DNA of 64,000 bases from NCBI GenBank assembly GCA_023404095.1, contig JAEYDD010000042.1, forward strand, positions 1 to 64,000. The letters are read 5' to 3'. The first letter of the stretch is position 1; every line of letters starts with the position of its first letter. The translations under genes and the position numbers were made by a program. This document shows, in pieces, positions 28,392 to 36,773 of this stretch. Under the pieces are notes generated by a model, which was not told where the DNA came from, did no database searches, and saw only the letters and a list, made by a program, of their open reading frames with translations. Origin of the DNA: Pseudomonadota bacterium. GTDB lineage: Bacteria; Pseudomonadota; Alphaproteobacteria; Rhizobiales; Rhizobiaceae.

Positions 28392-28988
28392 CTAGATCCT
28401 CGTCTCGGAAAGCGCCTCGTCGCGGGCGCGGTTGAGTTCGGCCATGCGCTCGTGGGAGCCGGTCGGCAAATCGGGGTGGTGAATTTTTGAGAGCTCGCGA
28501 TAGGCGATTTCGATCCGCTCCCGGTTCACCGGGTTGGGAAGCCCTTTGTGCCAGGTGTTGAGCCCGAGCACTTCCTGCCAAGGGCGTTTGCTCGTGCCGG
28601 GTGGAAGAGCAAGGAAGCCGGTGAAGCTCGCCCGGACAAGCGCAAGCGTCCCGTGCCGGAGTTCGGTGCGCCTGGCCTCAATGATCAGGTGGATCGCCTG
28701 CAAATTCGCCTCGACCGTCTGGTATCGATCGACCGGAATGCAAACCTGCATCCCGTCCCACACGAACCAAATGGCGACGCCGGGGTCGGCCGGCCGCGCG
28801 GCCCCCAGCGTCACGTTCGAAGAGATCACGAAGTTCGCGACGGCTTTTCCACTGTCGCGGGCGAAGGCGTTAACCGAGGTCTCCACGTTCTTCAGCGCGC
28901 CGGCGAGGGAGGTCCGGAACTGCCCTTTCTCGCGCACTTTCGAGCGCGGGATGGTGTTCGGCCAAGTGAGGGGGAATGCGGCGGTCAA
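28392..28988 (-). CDS. J-domain-like phage protein
   Basis: 198 residues if it starts at TTG 28988, which overlaps the stop of the upstream gene (TTGA) and has GGAGGG about 7 bases upstream. The C-terminal 45 residues hold the HPD motif of a DnaJ domain: IEIAYRELSKIHHPDLPTGS, then MAELNRARDEALSE. The remaining part has no known fold (VAIWFVWDGMQVCIPVDRYQ). It may recruit host Hsp70 to the replication or recombination machinery. Confidence 0.7.
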   Translation of the reverse strand: MTAAFPLTWPNTIPRSKVREKGQFRTSLAGALKNVETSVNAFARDSGKAVANFVISSNVTLGAARPADPGVAIWFVWDGMQVCIPVDRYQTVEANLQAIHLIIEARRTELRHGTLALVRASFTGFLALPPGTSKRPWQEVLGLNTWHKGLPNPVNRERIEIAYRELSKIHHPDLPTGSHERMAELNRARDEALSETRI

Positions 28989-29593
28989 TGTGTGCCCTCC
29001 CGTCCGTTGAGACGGCAATCGCCGATGCGTCCGGCCTTCATGTCGCCGTCGGCCTTCCGCCAAAGCACTGAGCGCGCGATCGACGAGAACTTTCCGCACT
29101 CGAAGCCGGCAGGCCCACCGACCAAAAAAATGCACGTTTCCACACCGTTGCGCGGGCGGCACGGCATAGGGTCGGGAATGCGCCCCATGTTCCCGCTACC
29201 GAAATAGTTCACATTGGGAACGGGGGGCGCGAAGGGGTCGGCGATGATATCGAAGCGCGCGGGGTCGATCGTCGCGATGATCCGTCGGCCGTTGAGCCGG
29301 TGGAATGCATCTTCGGCGTAGGCGAGAATGTTCTGGAAGCCGAAATCGCCGTCTTTCCGCGTGAGGACGATGCCCTGGCCGACCGTCTCAAACTTGACGA
29401 CGTGTTCTGCACATTTGTCGAGAGCAAGGGTGAAGCTGTCTCGGGTGTACGACAGGGCAGCCGGCCGGCCGCGCATGGATTGAGCGGCTTCCCAAAAGGG
29501 GGCCGAGAGGTCGAGGTCGCCGGCGACACTCGTGACTTTCCACGGGTGGTCCCACCTCAGGTATTCCAGGGTTCCGGAAAGTTTGTTGTTCAT
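28985..29593 (-). CDS. Phage protein of unknown function
   Basis: 202 residues beginning MNNKLSGTLEYLRWDHPWKV. It contains FHRLNGRRIIATIDPARFDI and VNYFGSGNMGRIPDPMPCRP, with several Gly/Pro turns. No known motif was recognised. It overlaps the J-domain gene by 4 bases, so they are probably translated together. The ATG at 29593 is chosen over an upstream one at 29767, which would add a non-conserved basic stretch. Confidence 0.6.
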   Translation of the reverse strand: MNNKLSGTLEYLRWDHPWKVTSVAGDLDLSAPFWEAAQSMRGRPAALSYTRDSFTLALDKCAEHVVKFETVGQGIVLTRKDGDFGFQNILAYAEDAFHRLNGRRIIATIDPARFDIIADPFAPPVPNVNYFGSGNMGRIPDPMPCRPRNGVETCIFLVGGPAGFECGKFSSIARSVLWRKADGDMKAGRIGDCRLNGREGTH

Positions 29594-29684
29594 GGGGATG
29601 CGCCTCTTGTTTCGGGGTGCAAGGGGACGATTGCCGCGCCTGTGTGGCGCGGCAGCGCATTCGAAGTCGGGGTGGAGAGGGGGG

Positions 29685-29939
29685 TTAGCCCGGTGCGTCG
29701 CCGCTTTCCGGCGATGCCGGCAATTCGCCGACAAGGACAGAGACGAGGACCCCGAACAGTGAGGCAACGGCTACAAGCTGCGCGGCTGTGAGCGTCGAGC
29801 GCCCTTCCTCGATCCGGGTGATCGTGTGCTTCGCGGTGCCGATCGCCTCGCCAATCTCTTCTTTCGAGATATTGCGCGACAGCCGCATGGCGCGAATGCG
29901 ATGCGCAATCTGCATGTCGGTTTCGGTCGCCTTAGACAT
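29685..29939 (-). CDS. Small XRE-type helix-turn-helix regulator
   Basis: 84 residues. IRAMRLSRNISKEEIGEAIG, then TAKHTITRIEEGRSTLTAAQ forms a Cro/C1 helix-turn-helix. A short hydrophobic C-terminus (VAVASLFGVLVSVLVGEL) could dimerise. It is encoded within the early operon rather than beside the immunity region, so it may be a secondary regulator. Confidence 0.75.
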   Translation of the reverse strand: MSKATETDMQIAHRIRAMRLSRNISKEEIGEAIGTAKHTITRIEEGRSTLTAAQLVAVASLFGVLVSVLVGELPASPESGDAPG

Positions 29940-30168
29940 CAGCCGCCTCCTCGTGCCGCTTCGGGAATTCGAGGAAGGTGCGCGATACCGAGGCGGCAGC
30001 CACGTATGCCTCGTGAAGCTCCATCACGACAAAGGTTGTGCCGATCGCCTGCAACGCATGCTGCTTGGCTGCATTCTCTGCATCCGCAACGCTGCAGTGG
30101 TGGCTCTCAACGATTTTTGTGGTGGCATTGCAGACGAGCCAGAACCTTTCAGGCGTTGTCGTTCCCAT
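29932..30168 (-). CDS. Small phage protein, unknown
   Basis: 78 residues: FWLVCNATTKIVESHHCSVA, then DAENAAKQHALQAIGTTFVV. It overlaps its downstream neighbour (XRE gene) by 8 bases and its upstream neighbour by 1 base, which supports real translation. No family recognised. Confidence 0.6.
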   Translation of the reverse strand: MGTTTPERFWLVCNATTKIVESHHCSVADAENAAKQHALQAIGTTFVVMELHEAYVAAASVSRTFLEFPKRHEEAADV

Positions 30169-30881
30169 CAGGCTAGCCCTCTCTGCTTCATGACGTGGCG
30201 AAGGGTATGGCGCATGTCGCGATCAAGCTCGGTGCCGTTCAGCCACCGCAGATAGTCGGCGGGCAGTTCCATGACGGGGCTACCGCGGTGTTTGCCGAAG
30301 GGCATCCGGACGAGAAGAACGGGGGCATCGGCCCACCGGATCATTTCGGGTACCGTGGCGCCTTCCTCGATCATGCGCGCGAGCAGATGCGCGGTGACGT
30401 GCGTATCCGGCCCGGCACGATGGGCGAGGGAGGCGACATATCGGTCAACCGGGAGCTTGAGCGCATATCGCAGGTATTGGTTCGAATGGCGCTCCATCGT
30501 CGGCCAAATGCGCTTGGCCGCCTTGAGCGTGCAGATCATCGGCTTCTCGCCGCCGGTGAAGAACTGCCGATCGAACTCACGATTGTGGCAGGCGAAGACG
30601 TCGGCGCCCGCCATTAGCTGCCGCAGTATCACCTCCGGAGTGGGGGCGCCGGCGACGTCTTCCATCTGGATATGGTGCGCGGCAGCCGCGCCCGGGTCGA
30701 TCTCCAGACCGGGCGCTGCGACAAACGGGTTGCAGAGATGGGCGACCGGGTCAGTAATGGTCACCACCGCGCCGCCGTCATCGACGACAACGTCAGTCCA
30801 GCCAACCTCAAGGAGACCTGCGGGCTTCCCTTCCTCGGGAAGCCCTGTCGTCTCGGTATCAAATACGCGGACGACCGTCAT
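30168..30881 (-). CDS. DnaQ-like 3'-5' exonuclease (DEDDh)
   Basis: 237 residues. Exo I is VRVFDTETTGLPEEG, Exo II is VFACHNREFDRQFF and Exo III is HRAGPDTHVTAHLLA with the catalytic His and Asp. The C-terminal MPFGKHRGSPVMELPADYLRWL resembles the DUF3820 tail of phage and bacterial exonuclease X-like proteins. It probably trims 3' ends during replication or recombination. Confidence 0.88.
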   Translation of the reverse strand: MTVVRVFDTETTGLPEEGKPAGLLEVGWTDVVVDDGGAVVTITDPVAHLCNPFVAAPGLEIDPGAAAAHHIQMEDVAGAPTPEVILRQLMAGADVFACHNREFDRQFFTGGEKPMICTLKAAKRIWPTMERHSNQYLRYALKLPVDRYVASLAHRAGPDTHVTAHLLARMIEEGATVPEMIRWADAPVLLVRMPFGKHRGSPVMELPADYLRWLNGTELDRDMRHTLRHVMKQRGLA

Positions 30882-30883
30882 TG

Positions 30884-31198
30884 TCAGCCCGCCTTTCCGC
30901 TGTCGGACAAATTGAGCCCGACGGCTTCGGCGGCGGCCTCATTCAGGAAAGCCAGGCGGGCCTTTTCGGCGCGCAGGATTGCCTCCTTGATCGCAGTGGT
31001 CAGCAGGATGCGGTAGCCGGCGCCATGCATGAGGTCGCTGACGATGCCGGCTTGAATGTGGTGGTCTGCATCGTCTGCAATGATGCGAAGGCGGTAGCTG
31101 CCGCCATTCTCTTCGAAGCCTTTCAGCGCATCGACGCGCGCCTGTGCGTCGCGCCATTCGGTAAGCAGTCGCTCGTAGGTCCAACGTTCCGTTTTCAA
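30884..31198 (-). CDS. Phage protein of unknown function
   Basis: 104 residues, helical: MKTERWTYERLLTEWRDAQA, then GAGYRILLTTAIKEAILRAE and KARLAFLNEAAAEAVGLNLS. It ends 2 bases before the DnaQ-like gene. The role is unknown. Confidence 0.6.
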   Translation of the reverse strand: MKTERWTYERLLTEWRDAQARVDALKGFEENGGSYRLRIIADDADHHIQAGIVSDLMHGAGYRILLTTAIKEAILRAEKARLAFLNEAAAEAVGLNLSDSGKAG

Positions 31199-31248
31199 TT
31201 TGCACCTATTTTCAGGATGATATCGGGATGGGGGTGGTGAGCCGGCGA

Positions 31249-32409
31249 TCAGCCCTGTCCGCCGCCCTCGTCTTCGGCCTTGGCCTCTTCGTAGGCAGCC
31301 AGCCAGGCCTCAGCGAGGGCCGCGACGTCCTTGTACTCAGCGGGAAGCGCCCTCCGGCTCATGCCGGAATGGTAGGCCGTGGCTCCGCGGTCGCGCGCCG
31401 CCTCGATCTCGTCGCCGGTCGGGGCAGGGGTGTCGCCGGGGAAATCGCTGCCGTCGTCCTGGGCGTTATCGGTACGCTCCTCCTGAGTGGCTGGCTTTGC
31501 GCCGTCGGACGGCTTGTCGGCGCCCTTCCGTTTTTCCCCGGTGCCTTCGGCCGGCTGATCGCTGCCTTTGGCACCCTTGCCGCCGGCAATATCGTCGAGC
31601 TTTCCCTTGAGGCTTTTCTTTTCGCCGCCGGCAACCGCCTGGCTGCCGCCGCCGCCGAACATCTCCTCGACGGTCGCCTCGCCAGATTTGAGAGCCGCAT
31701 GCATGCCAACGAGGATCGGCATGTGCTCGATCATGATGTCGTCGACCCCGCCCAATTCGATCGAAGCGACGACCTGCTCGGGTTTCACTCCGAATGCAGC
31801 AAAGGCTTTCAGAATATTGTCACGCCGTTCGCGGAGGGTTCTGACGTCGCCTTTGATCGTCGCTAGCGCCGCGTCGTGGGCTTTGCGCCAGACAGCTTTC
31901 GGGACCCCGCCAAGGATGGCATTTCGCTTTGCGATCGAAGCCGCGGCATTGCCGGTAACGATGATCATGTCGTCGTTGTAGAGGCGCCCCCTGCTGTCGA
32001 CGATCCGGCGCCGTACACGCGCAGTCGTGGCGGTGTTGGTTTCGAGGTCGTGGAAAACGCCTTCCGCCTCGACATATTTCTCGACGCGATCAACGTGGAC
32101 GACGCGGGCGCCCACGCGGCAATTTCCCCACTGCCCGGCGACGATCTCTGCCAGGCGGATCGAAGGACCGGTGATCGATTTTCCGCCGCGGGGGAGGGCG
32201 TAGTTGCATTCTTCTGCGCTCTGTTCGTCGATCGTGACCAGCGAAAGAATGTTCTTGGTGGATTTAGTAATGCTGCGCGGATAGGCGTGCGCGGTGGAAA
32301 TCTGCTGGTCAATCTCGGCGCGGGTCAAGCCGATCGCTAGACTGGTCTGCTCGGTTGCCGAGCCGGTGATGATCTCGCCGTCGGCGGTGATGATTTCGTT
32401 CTCTGCCAT
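31249..32409 (-). CDS. Phage protein, probable ssDNA-annealing partner
   Basis: 386 residues. The conserved N-terminal 235 residues contain STAHAYPRSITKSTKNILSL, ALPRGGKSITGPSIRLAEIV and NAAASIAKRNAILGGVPKAV. The C-terminal 150 residues are disordered Gly/Asp/Glu-rich with a final helical block. The family is common in early regions of alphaproteobacterial phages; pairing with a YqaJ-type nuclease two genes upstream suggests a RecT/Erf-like annealing role, but I recognise no motif that proves it. Confidence 0.6.
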   Translation of the reverse strand: MAENEIITADGEIITGSATEQTSLAIGLTRAEIDQQISTAHAYPRSITKSTKNILSLVTIDEQSAEECNYALPRGGKSITGPSIRLAEIVAGQWGNCRVGARVVHVDRVEKYVEAEGVFHDLETNTATTARVRRRIVDSRGRLYNDDMIIVTGNAAASIAKRNAILGGVPKAVWRKAHDAALATIKGDVRTLRERRDNILKAFAAFGVKPEQVVASIELGGVDDIMIEHMPILVGMHAALKSGEATVEEMFGGGGSQAVAGGEKKSLKGKLDDIAGGKGAKGSDQPAEGTGEKRKGADKPSDGAKPATQEERTDNAQDDGSDFPGDTPAPTGDEIEAARDRGATAYHSGMSRRALPAEYKDVAALAEAWLAAYEEAKAEDEGGGQG

Positions 32410-32437
32410 TGTTCGGTGGCTCCTCTATGGGGCTGGG

Positions 32438-33121
32438 TCAGAAGGGCTGATCGTTGGGGACGAGACGCCGGCCCCGCTTTGGGGCTGCCGCCGGCTTCTC
32501 GGCTGGCTTTTCCTTGGCGTAGTGGACGGCCGGCTCGGGCAGCATCCCGATCCGGTGAAGCTGCCGCATGATCAGGAGGGCGCCATGCGCGTCATCGACA
32601 GCGCCGTGCGCCTTGAACTGCGAGGGCCGAACTTTGAAGTGATCGAGCGCTTCCGTGAGGTTGGGGAATTTGAGCCCCCGCCCATTCGGCCGCGGGATAC
32701 GGCAAATGCCGGTCAGCGGTCGCATGACGCAGATGTTGGGCGTTTCCTCGAAGAGATCAGGAAGGCCCAGGCGGCGAAGCTCGCCGCGCAGCACCTTGCA
32801 GTCGTATTGCGCATTGAAGGCAACGACGGCACGACCGCCCCGGATCTCGTCGGTGTAAGCTTTGAGGACGTGGCTCATCGGAATGCCCCGCTCCTCAAGG
32901 AATTCATCTGTCAGCCCGTTGATCTCGCCGGCGGTGCCCGGCCCCTGCGGCATCGACCATCCATGCGGCAGCACATAGAGATCTTCGCGGCTCTCCTCGG
33001 CCAGATCTGCGCTCACGCGGATCATGGCGAGATGGGCGAGGCGGGGCTGGCCGGGGGCATCTGCCGGCTGTTTGAAGTCGAAGAGCCCGCTCGTTTCTGT
33101 ATCGATGACAAGATATTTCAC
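32438..33121 (-). CDS. Second DnaQ-like 3'-5' exonuclease
   Basis: 227 residues from a GTG at 33121, preceded by AAAGGA. Exo I is KYLVIDTETSGLFDF, Exo II is VVAFNAQYDCKVLRGEL and Exo III is HGAVDDAHGALLIMRQL. The C-terminus is Lys/Pro/Ala-rich. It is distinct from the 237-residue enzyme in length and tail, so the phage encodes two different DEDDh exonucleases in one operon. Confidence 0.82.
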   Translation of the reverse strand: MKYLVIDTETSGLFDFKQPADAPGQPRLAHLAMIRVSADLAEESREDLYVLPHGWSMPQGPGTAGEINGLTDEFLEERGIPMSHVLKAYTDEIRGGRAVVAFNAQYDCKVLRGELRRLGLPDLFEETPNICVMRPLTGICRIPRPNGRGLKFPNLTEALDHFKVRPSQFKAHGAVDDAHGALLIMRQLHRIGMLPEPAVHYAKEKPAEKPAAAPKRGRRLVPNDQPF

Positions 33122-33153
33122 TGCGGCAATCCTTTCAGGATGCCCGCGCGCAA

Positions 33154-33918
33154 TCAGCGGCGGAAATTGGTGGAGACGTCTTCGAAGGCTTCCACGCCGG
33201 CGAGGGAGGTGGAGCCCTTCTGGATTTTCACGTAGGAGCGGATCGCCTGCTCGACGTGCTCGCGCTTGAGGTAAGGGCGGAGCTTTTCGAGCGGGATCGC
33301 CTCGTAATCCGTGATGCGGAAATCCCATGAAGTCCGGACGCCGACCTTGACCCCGGTCGCTGTCTGCATTCGGCCGAGATCCTTATTCGCAGCCGCGGCC
33401 TTTTCCTCCGCTTGGGCGGCCTGCAACGAAAGCTCGTCGGCCTCGTCGTGCTTGCGCTCGACGGTATCCGGCCGCTTCGCCTTCTCTGCCTCCGCGCGCT
33501 TCTTCTCCTCGGCCTCCCGAAGCCTGGCGGCTTCCGCCTCGCGCTCGCGGCGCTCTCGGGCGATCTTTTCGCGCTGATAGGTCGTGGAAAGATTTTCGAA
33601 GGTGTCGGCAATGCGATCGAGGCGGTCGACGAGCGGATTGAAGAATGCATCCACCTCGCGGCCTGCCGACAGGTAGGGCTCCTTCTCGACCTTACGCGTC
33701 GCTTCGAGCTTCCTCGAAAGCTCATTGGCATCGACGATAACCGGCGCGACCTTTTCGAGATCCTGATCGCTCTGGATCTTCTTCGGCAAGGCGTTTGCGC
33801 GTTCGGCGATCGGCTCGATCTTGGCGATCAAGTCTTTGTACTGATCGGCTAACGTCTCGGCGATCGGCGGGCTATTCCCGCCAATAACCGCGCGTTCATT
33901 CTCAGCGGCTACGTTCAA
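33154..33918 (-). CDS. Coiled-coil phage protein of the recombination cassette
   Basis: 254 residues. The centre (about 125-185) is a charged Arg/Glu/Ala coiled coil (ARERREREAEAARLREAEEK), flanked by a helical N-terminus (QYKDLIAKIEPIAERANALP) and a folded C-terminus (GVRTSWDFRITDYEAIPLEK). Similar coiled-coil proteins lie beside nuclease and annealing genes in many phages, but the function is not established. Confidence 0.65.
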   Translation of the reverse strand: MNVAAENERAVIGGNSPPIAETLADQYKDLIAKIEPIAERANALPKKIQSDQDLEKVAPVIVDANELSRKLEATRKVEKEPYLSAGREVDAFFNPLVDRLDRIADTFENLSTTYQREKIARERREREAEAARLREAEEKKRAEAEKAKRPDTVERKHDEADELSLQAAQAEEKAAAANKDLGRMQTATGVKVGVRTSWDFRITDYEAIPLEKLRPYLKREHVEQAIRSYVKIQKGSTSLAGVEAFEDVSTNFRR

Positions 33919-34018
33919 CGTGGCCTCCTTGTGGCTTGCTAGGTTGCTGGGTTGGCTGTCGTCCGGCGGCGTGCGTGTGGGTTGCAGCCCGATCGCCGCC
34001 GGGCGTCTTGTCGGCCGC

Positions 34019-34951
34019 TTACTCGGGCGGCGGCACGCGTAGGACGCGGATCAAGGAGGCGGGCGCGTGGAAGGCCGCACGACGCTGCTGGCGCCATGTG
34101 ATCTTCTGCCCACCTGCCAAATGGCCGATGGTGGCGCCGGCCATCTTGTGTTTGATTTCCGCGTCGACTGCGGCAAGCTCCGCGGCGGTCGCCTTGGCCG
34201 CCTGCCGCAATACGTGATGCTTCACGATCAGATCGAGAACTCGGTTGTCGCGGCTGAGATCAATTTCCTCGCCATCGTCGCTGGAATACATCCGTTCGAT
34301 CGTATCGGCGTCGCGGCTATAGTCTGCCGCCGGCGCCTCGCCGTCGGCGACCGATTGCCAGAAGGCCAGGCTTTCCTCTTGAAGCCGCTCGACGACGCCG
34401 GGAAGGATCGGGACGTCGATGATGGGCATTCTGATGCCGTGCCCAACGACAATGGGGGCGACAGCGGCCCAGCTGCTTCCGGTAAGGTATCCCTCGATCG
34501 TGGCTTGCAATGCGATCCAGAGCGGCGGCTCGATAGGGCCGTCGTCGGGTTGCCACTTGCGGCGGAATGTCGAAGGCTCGACGCTCTTTAGCTGGACGAT
34601 CCCCTTGCCTCGCACCGGATCTATAGCGATGACGTCGGGGGTCGCCCCCAGGCGAAAATCGCCGTCGCGGTAATAGATGGTCGACCGCCCGGTATTGTGG
34701 GCGATCTGCCAATCAGGGCGCAGTTCGCGAAGGATCTGCACGCCGACGGGTTCAAGCAGGCGGCCACGGCGTATCGCTTCGTTTTCATCAAGATCAGCGT
34801 CGCCCGCGATGCCGGACTTCTGCGCCCACAGATCGAAGCGGGTCACGAATTCGTGGCAGTCGAGCAACGCACCGACGACCGATGCGGTTACATCCCGCGC
34901 GCGGTGGCGATGCCATTCGACCGTTGATCGGATCTTGATCTCCTCGATCAT
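34019..34951 (-). CDS. YqaJ-type viral recombinase nuclease
   Basis: 310 residues. The RecB-like nuclease core is visible: Glu67 in RRGRLLEPVGVQIL, Asp106 in RLGATPDVIAID and Gln120-x-Lys122 in GKGIVQLKSVEPSTF. The residue before Lys is Gln instead of the usual Glu, as in some family members. It resects DNA ends 5' to 3' like lambda Exo, giving substrate for an annealing protein. The ATG at 34951 follows GAGG and a 7-base gap after the preceding small gene. Confidence 0.82.
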   Translation of the reverse strand: MIEEIKIRSTVEWHRHRARDVTASVVGALLDCHEFVTRFDLWAQKSGIAGDADLDENEAIRRGRLLEPVGVQILRELRPDWQIAHNTGRSTIYYRDGDFRLGATPDVIAIDPVRGKGIVQLKSVEPSTFRRKWQPDDGPIEPPLWIALQATIEGYLTGSSWAAVAPIVVGHGIRMPIIDVPILPGVVERLQEESLAFWQSVADGEAPAADYSRDADTIERMYSSDDGEEIDLSRDNRVLDLIVKHHVLRQAAKATAAELAAVDAEIKHKMAGATIGHLAGGQKITWRQQRRAAFHAPASLIRVLRVPPPE

Positions 34952-34958
34952 AGCGGCC

Positions 34959-35171
34959 TCAGACAGCGGCGAGGCGAGTTGCCGCCTCATCCACAGCGGC
35001 GTCTGTCAGTCGGGCGATACAGTCGGCGCTAAAGCTCTCCGCGTGGAGCGCCGCGCGAACGGCGCCGGCGCTCGTCAGGTCGACACGGCGGGCGACAAGG
35101 GCTGCTGCCATCTGGCCGATGCGCAATTCGTTGTGCCACTCCCGAACCGACTGTTTCCGCTGTGCAATCAT
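34959..35171 (-). CDS. Small phage protein, unknown
   Basis: 70 residues: MIAQRKQSVREWHNELRIGQ, then TSAGAVRAALHAESFSADCI. A GAGGGAG site lies just upstream of the ATG at 35171. It is helical with a pattern like a small DNA-binding protein, which is not proven. Confidence 0.6.
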   Translation of the reverse strand: MIAQRKQSVREWHNELRIGQMAAALVARRVDLTSAGAVRAALHAESFSADCIARLTDAAVDEAATRLAAV

Positions 35172-35287
35172 TTCAAACTCCCTCAAATATTCTGCATTTG
35201 TTCTCTTCCGCAACCTATGGGCGCCAGCCACAGGCGGGGATAACGGCGTCGCTGGCGCGGCCCCCAATGCCGCGCCAACTCTTTGAT

Positions 35288-36463
35288 TTATCGAGAAACT
35301 TTATCGAGGATGCGGCGCGCCTCGACCTCGATTTGTACCCGGTCGTCGTTGTTGGCGACGTTTCGGGCAAACGCGCTGATCCCCTGCGCGAAGTCCCACG
35401 CGGTGCGGGCCTTTCTTCCCTCCTCGCGCTCGACGGTTTCCATGATTTCAAGCGCCCTCTTGCGGCTGAAATCGCGGCTGGAAAGGAAGGCGAGCGCCTC
35501 GTCGTCGTCGGCCGCGATCTTCGCGGCCTTTGCCTTCTCGACGCCCACAATGAGCTTGCGGGCGCTGCCATCGGCGAAGGATTTCAGTGCGGGCCGTGCC
35601 TGCTCCATGAAGCGGCTCGGCGCGTGCTTGCTGTGCCGCATCGTGATCTCTTCGAAGCCTTCGACGCCCCACATGATGCGGTTGCAGCAAACCGCGCGAA
35701 GGTAGAATGCCGCCAGGCGCAGGGAGCCCGAGCCGACCTCGGAATTGGTAATGTAGAAACCGCGGAACATGAGATCCGGGTCGCCGCTCGGAAGCTTCCC
35801 GACTTCGACCGGGTTGCGATCGTCGACAAGGAAGATGAAGACGTCGCGATCACTGGCGAAGAGCGTCGTGGTATCGAGGCTGATTGGATGCTCCGGGTTG
35901 TAGGTCATCGAGCCCCAATCCAACACGCCAGGCACCTTCCACCGCGTATCGCCGATGCCGTCGCCGGCTACCTGCATTACCGCATCGACGACCTCGTGAT
36001 CGAAGATCCGGCCGTAGTCGGGACCGGTAGCGGCAAGGAGGCTCTGGTCGCTGGAGTAGAGCTTCACCTCATCCGCGTTGCGGTTGTAGCGCAGGCCGTA
36101 TGCCAGGGCGTCGGCCGTGATCTGCGAGGGAAGGGTGCGGTAGTGGGATGCGGGAGCCTTCGCGAGGCTGCAAAGCTGGCCGAAGCTCCAATGCGAGGGC
36201 GCGATCTGATCGCCGCCGGGAAGGCCGAGCCAAAGATCATGCATTTCCGCGGCAGTGTTCGGGGCAGAAGGGGCGATCACGTCGATCTTGCGGGTTTCGA
36301 TCGTCAGTGTCGCGCTGCGTTCTGCTCGCGCTAGAACAGAGCTCTTTAGGGATGGAAGGGACAGGAACCGTTGGTCTGCGGGCCGCGCCATCCACTGGCG
36401 CGTTAGATCTGTGCGCATAGTGCCTTTATCAAAATTTCCAACCTTGAATGCTGTGCTGTGCAT
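35288..36463 (-). CDS. DUF932 phage/plasmid protein
   Basis: 391 residues. It contains WSFGQLCSLAKAPASHYRTL, DYGRIFDHEVVDAVMQVAGD, FRGFYITNSEVGSGSLRLAA and RAVCCNRIMWGVEGFEEITM, the DUF932 pattern of phage and conjugative plasmid proteins. Its activity is unknown, although the family is usually linked to replication or early takeover. It is the first gene of the leftward operon, directly behind the operator pair. An alternative start is the ATG at 36418. Confidence 0.78.
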   Translation of the reverse strand: MHSTAFKVGNFDKGTMRTDLTRQWMARPADQRFLSLPSLKSSVLARAERSATLTIETRKIDVIAPSAPNTAAEMHDLWLGLPGGDQIAPSHWSFGQLCSLAKAPASHYRTLPSQITADALAYGLRYNRNADEVKLYSSDQSLLAATGPDYGRIFDHEVVDAVMQVAGDGIGDTRWKVPGVLDWGSMTYNPEHPISLDTTTLFASDRDVFIFLVDDRNPVEVGKLPSGDPDLMFRGFYITNSEVGSGSLRLAAFYLRAVCCNRIMWGVEGFEEITMRHSKHAPSRFMEQARPALKSFADGSARKLIVGVEKAKAAKIAADDDEALAFLSSRDFSRKRALEIMETVEREEGRKARTAWDFAQGISAFARNVANNDDRVQIEVEARRILDKVSR

Positions 36464-36502
36464 GGGCGGATGTTCCCTGAGTTGCGTGGATCAAATCAAC
36501 GC

Positions 36503-36565
36503 ATAGGGAAATAATCCGCAATCCATGCTCTTTTCAAGTGCCAATTAGGGGTTTAATCCCTAATT
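36503..36565 (-). promoter_or_regulatory. Leftward early promoter with two repressor operators
   Basis: On the minus strand TTGAAA (36532-36537), a 17-base spacer and TTATTT (36509-36514) form a promoter for DUF932. A perfect operator AATTAGGG-N7-CCCTAATT (36543-36565) lies 5 bases upstream of -35. A degenerate copy ATAGGG-N7-CCG (36503-36518) covers -10. The paired sites fit repression by the CI-like protein next door. Confidence 0.65.
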
Positions 36566-36662
36566 TACGGAAATTTTTTGATTGCGATTTCCCCCGTTTC
36601 GGGATACCCGCGCGCAGCGTTTATTGTATAAACTTAATAATATACTCCTCAGATACACAAAG

Positions 36663-36685
36663 GGGCAGTCCTTTAAGGACTGCCC
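36663..36685. terminator. Hairpin between repressor and early operon
   Basis: GGGCAGTCCTT-T-AAGGACTGCCC, an 11-bp perfect inverted repeat in an otherwise AT-rich stretch. It is about 90 bases after the repressor stop on the minus strand and probably ends that transcript. No U-run is strong. Confidence 0.6.
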
Positions 36686-36773
36686 ATTGTGATACTATAT
36701 CTAAATGGTTGTATATGTGTCTCTTATTGAGATATCGATTATAGATAATGTTAAACGCGATTTTCGTGTAAGT

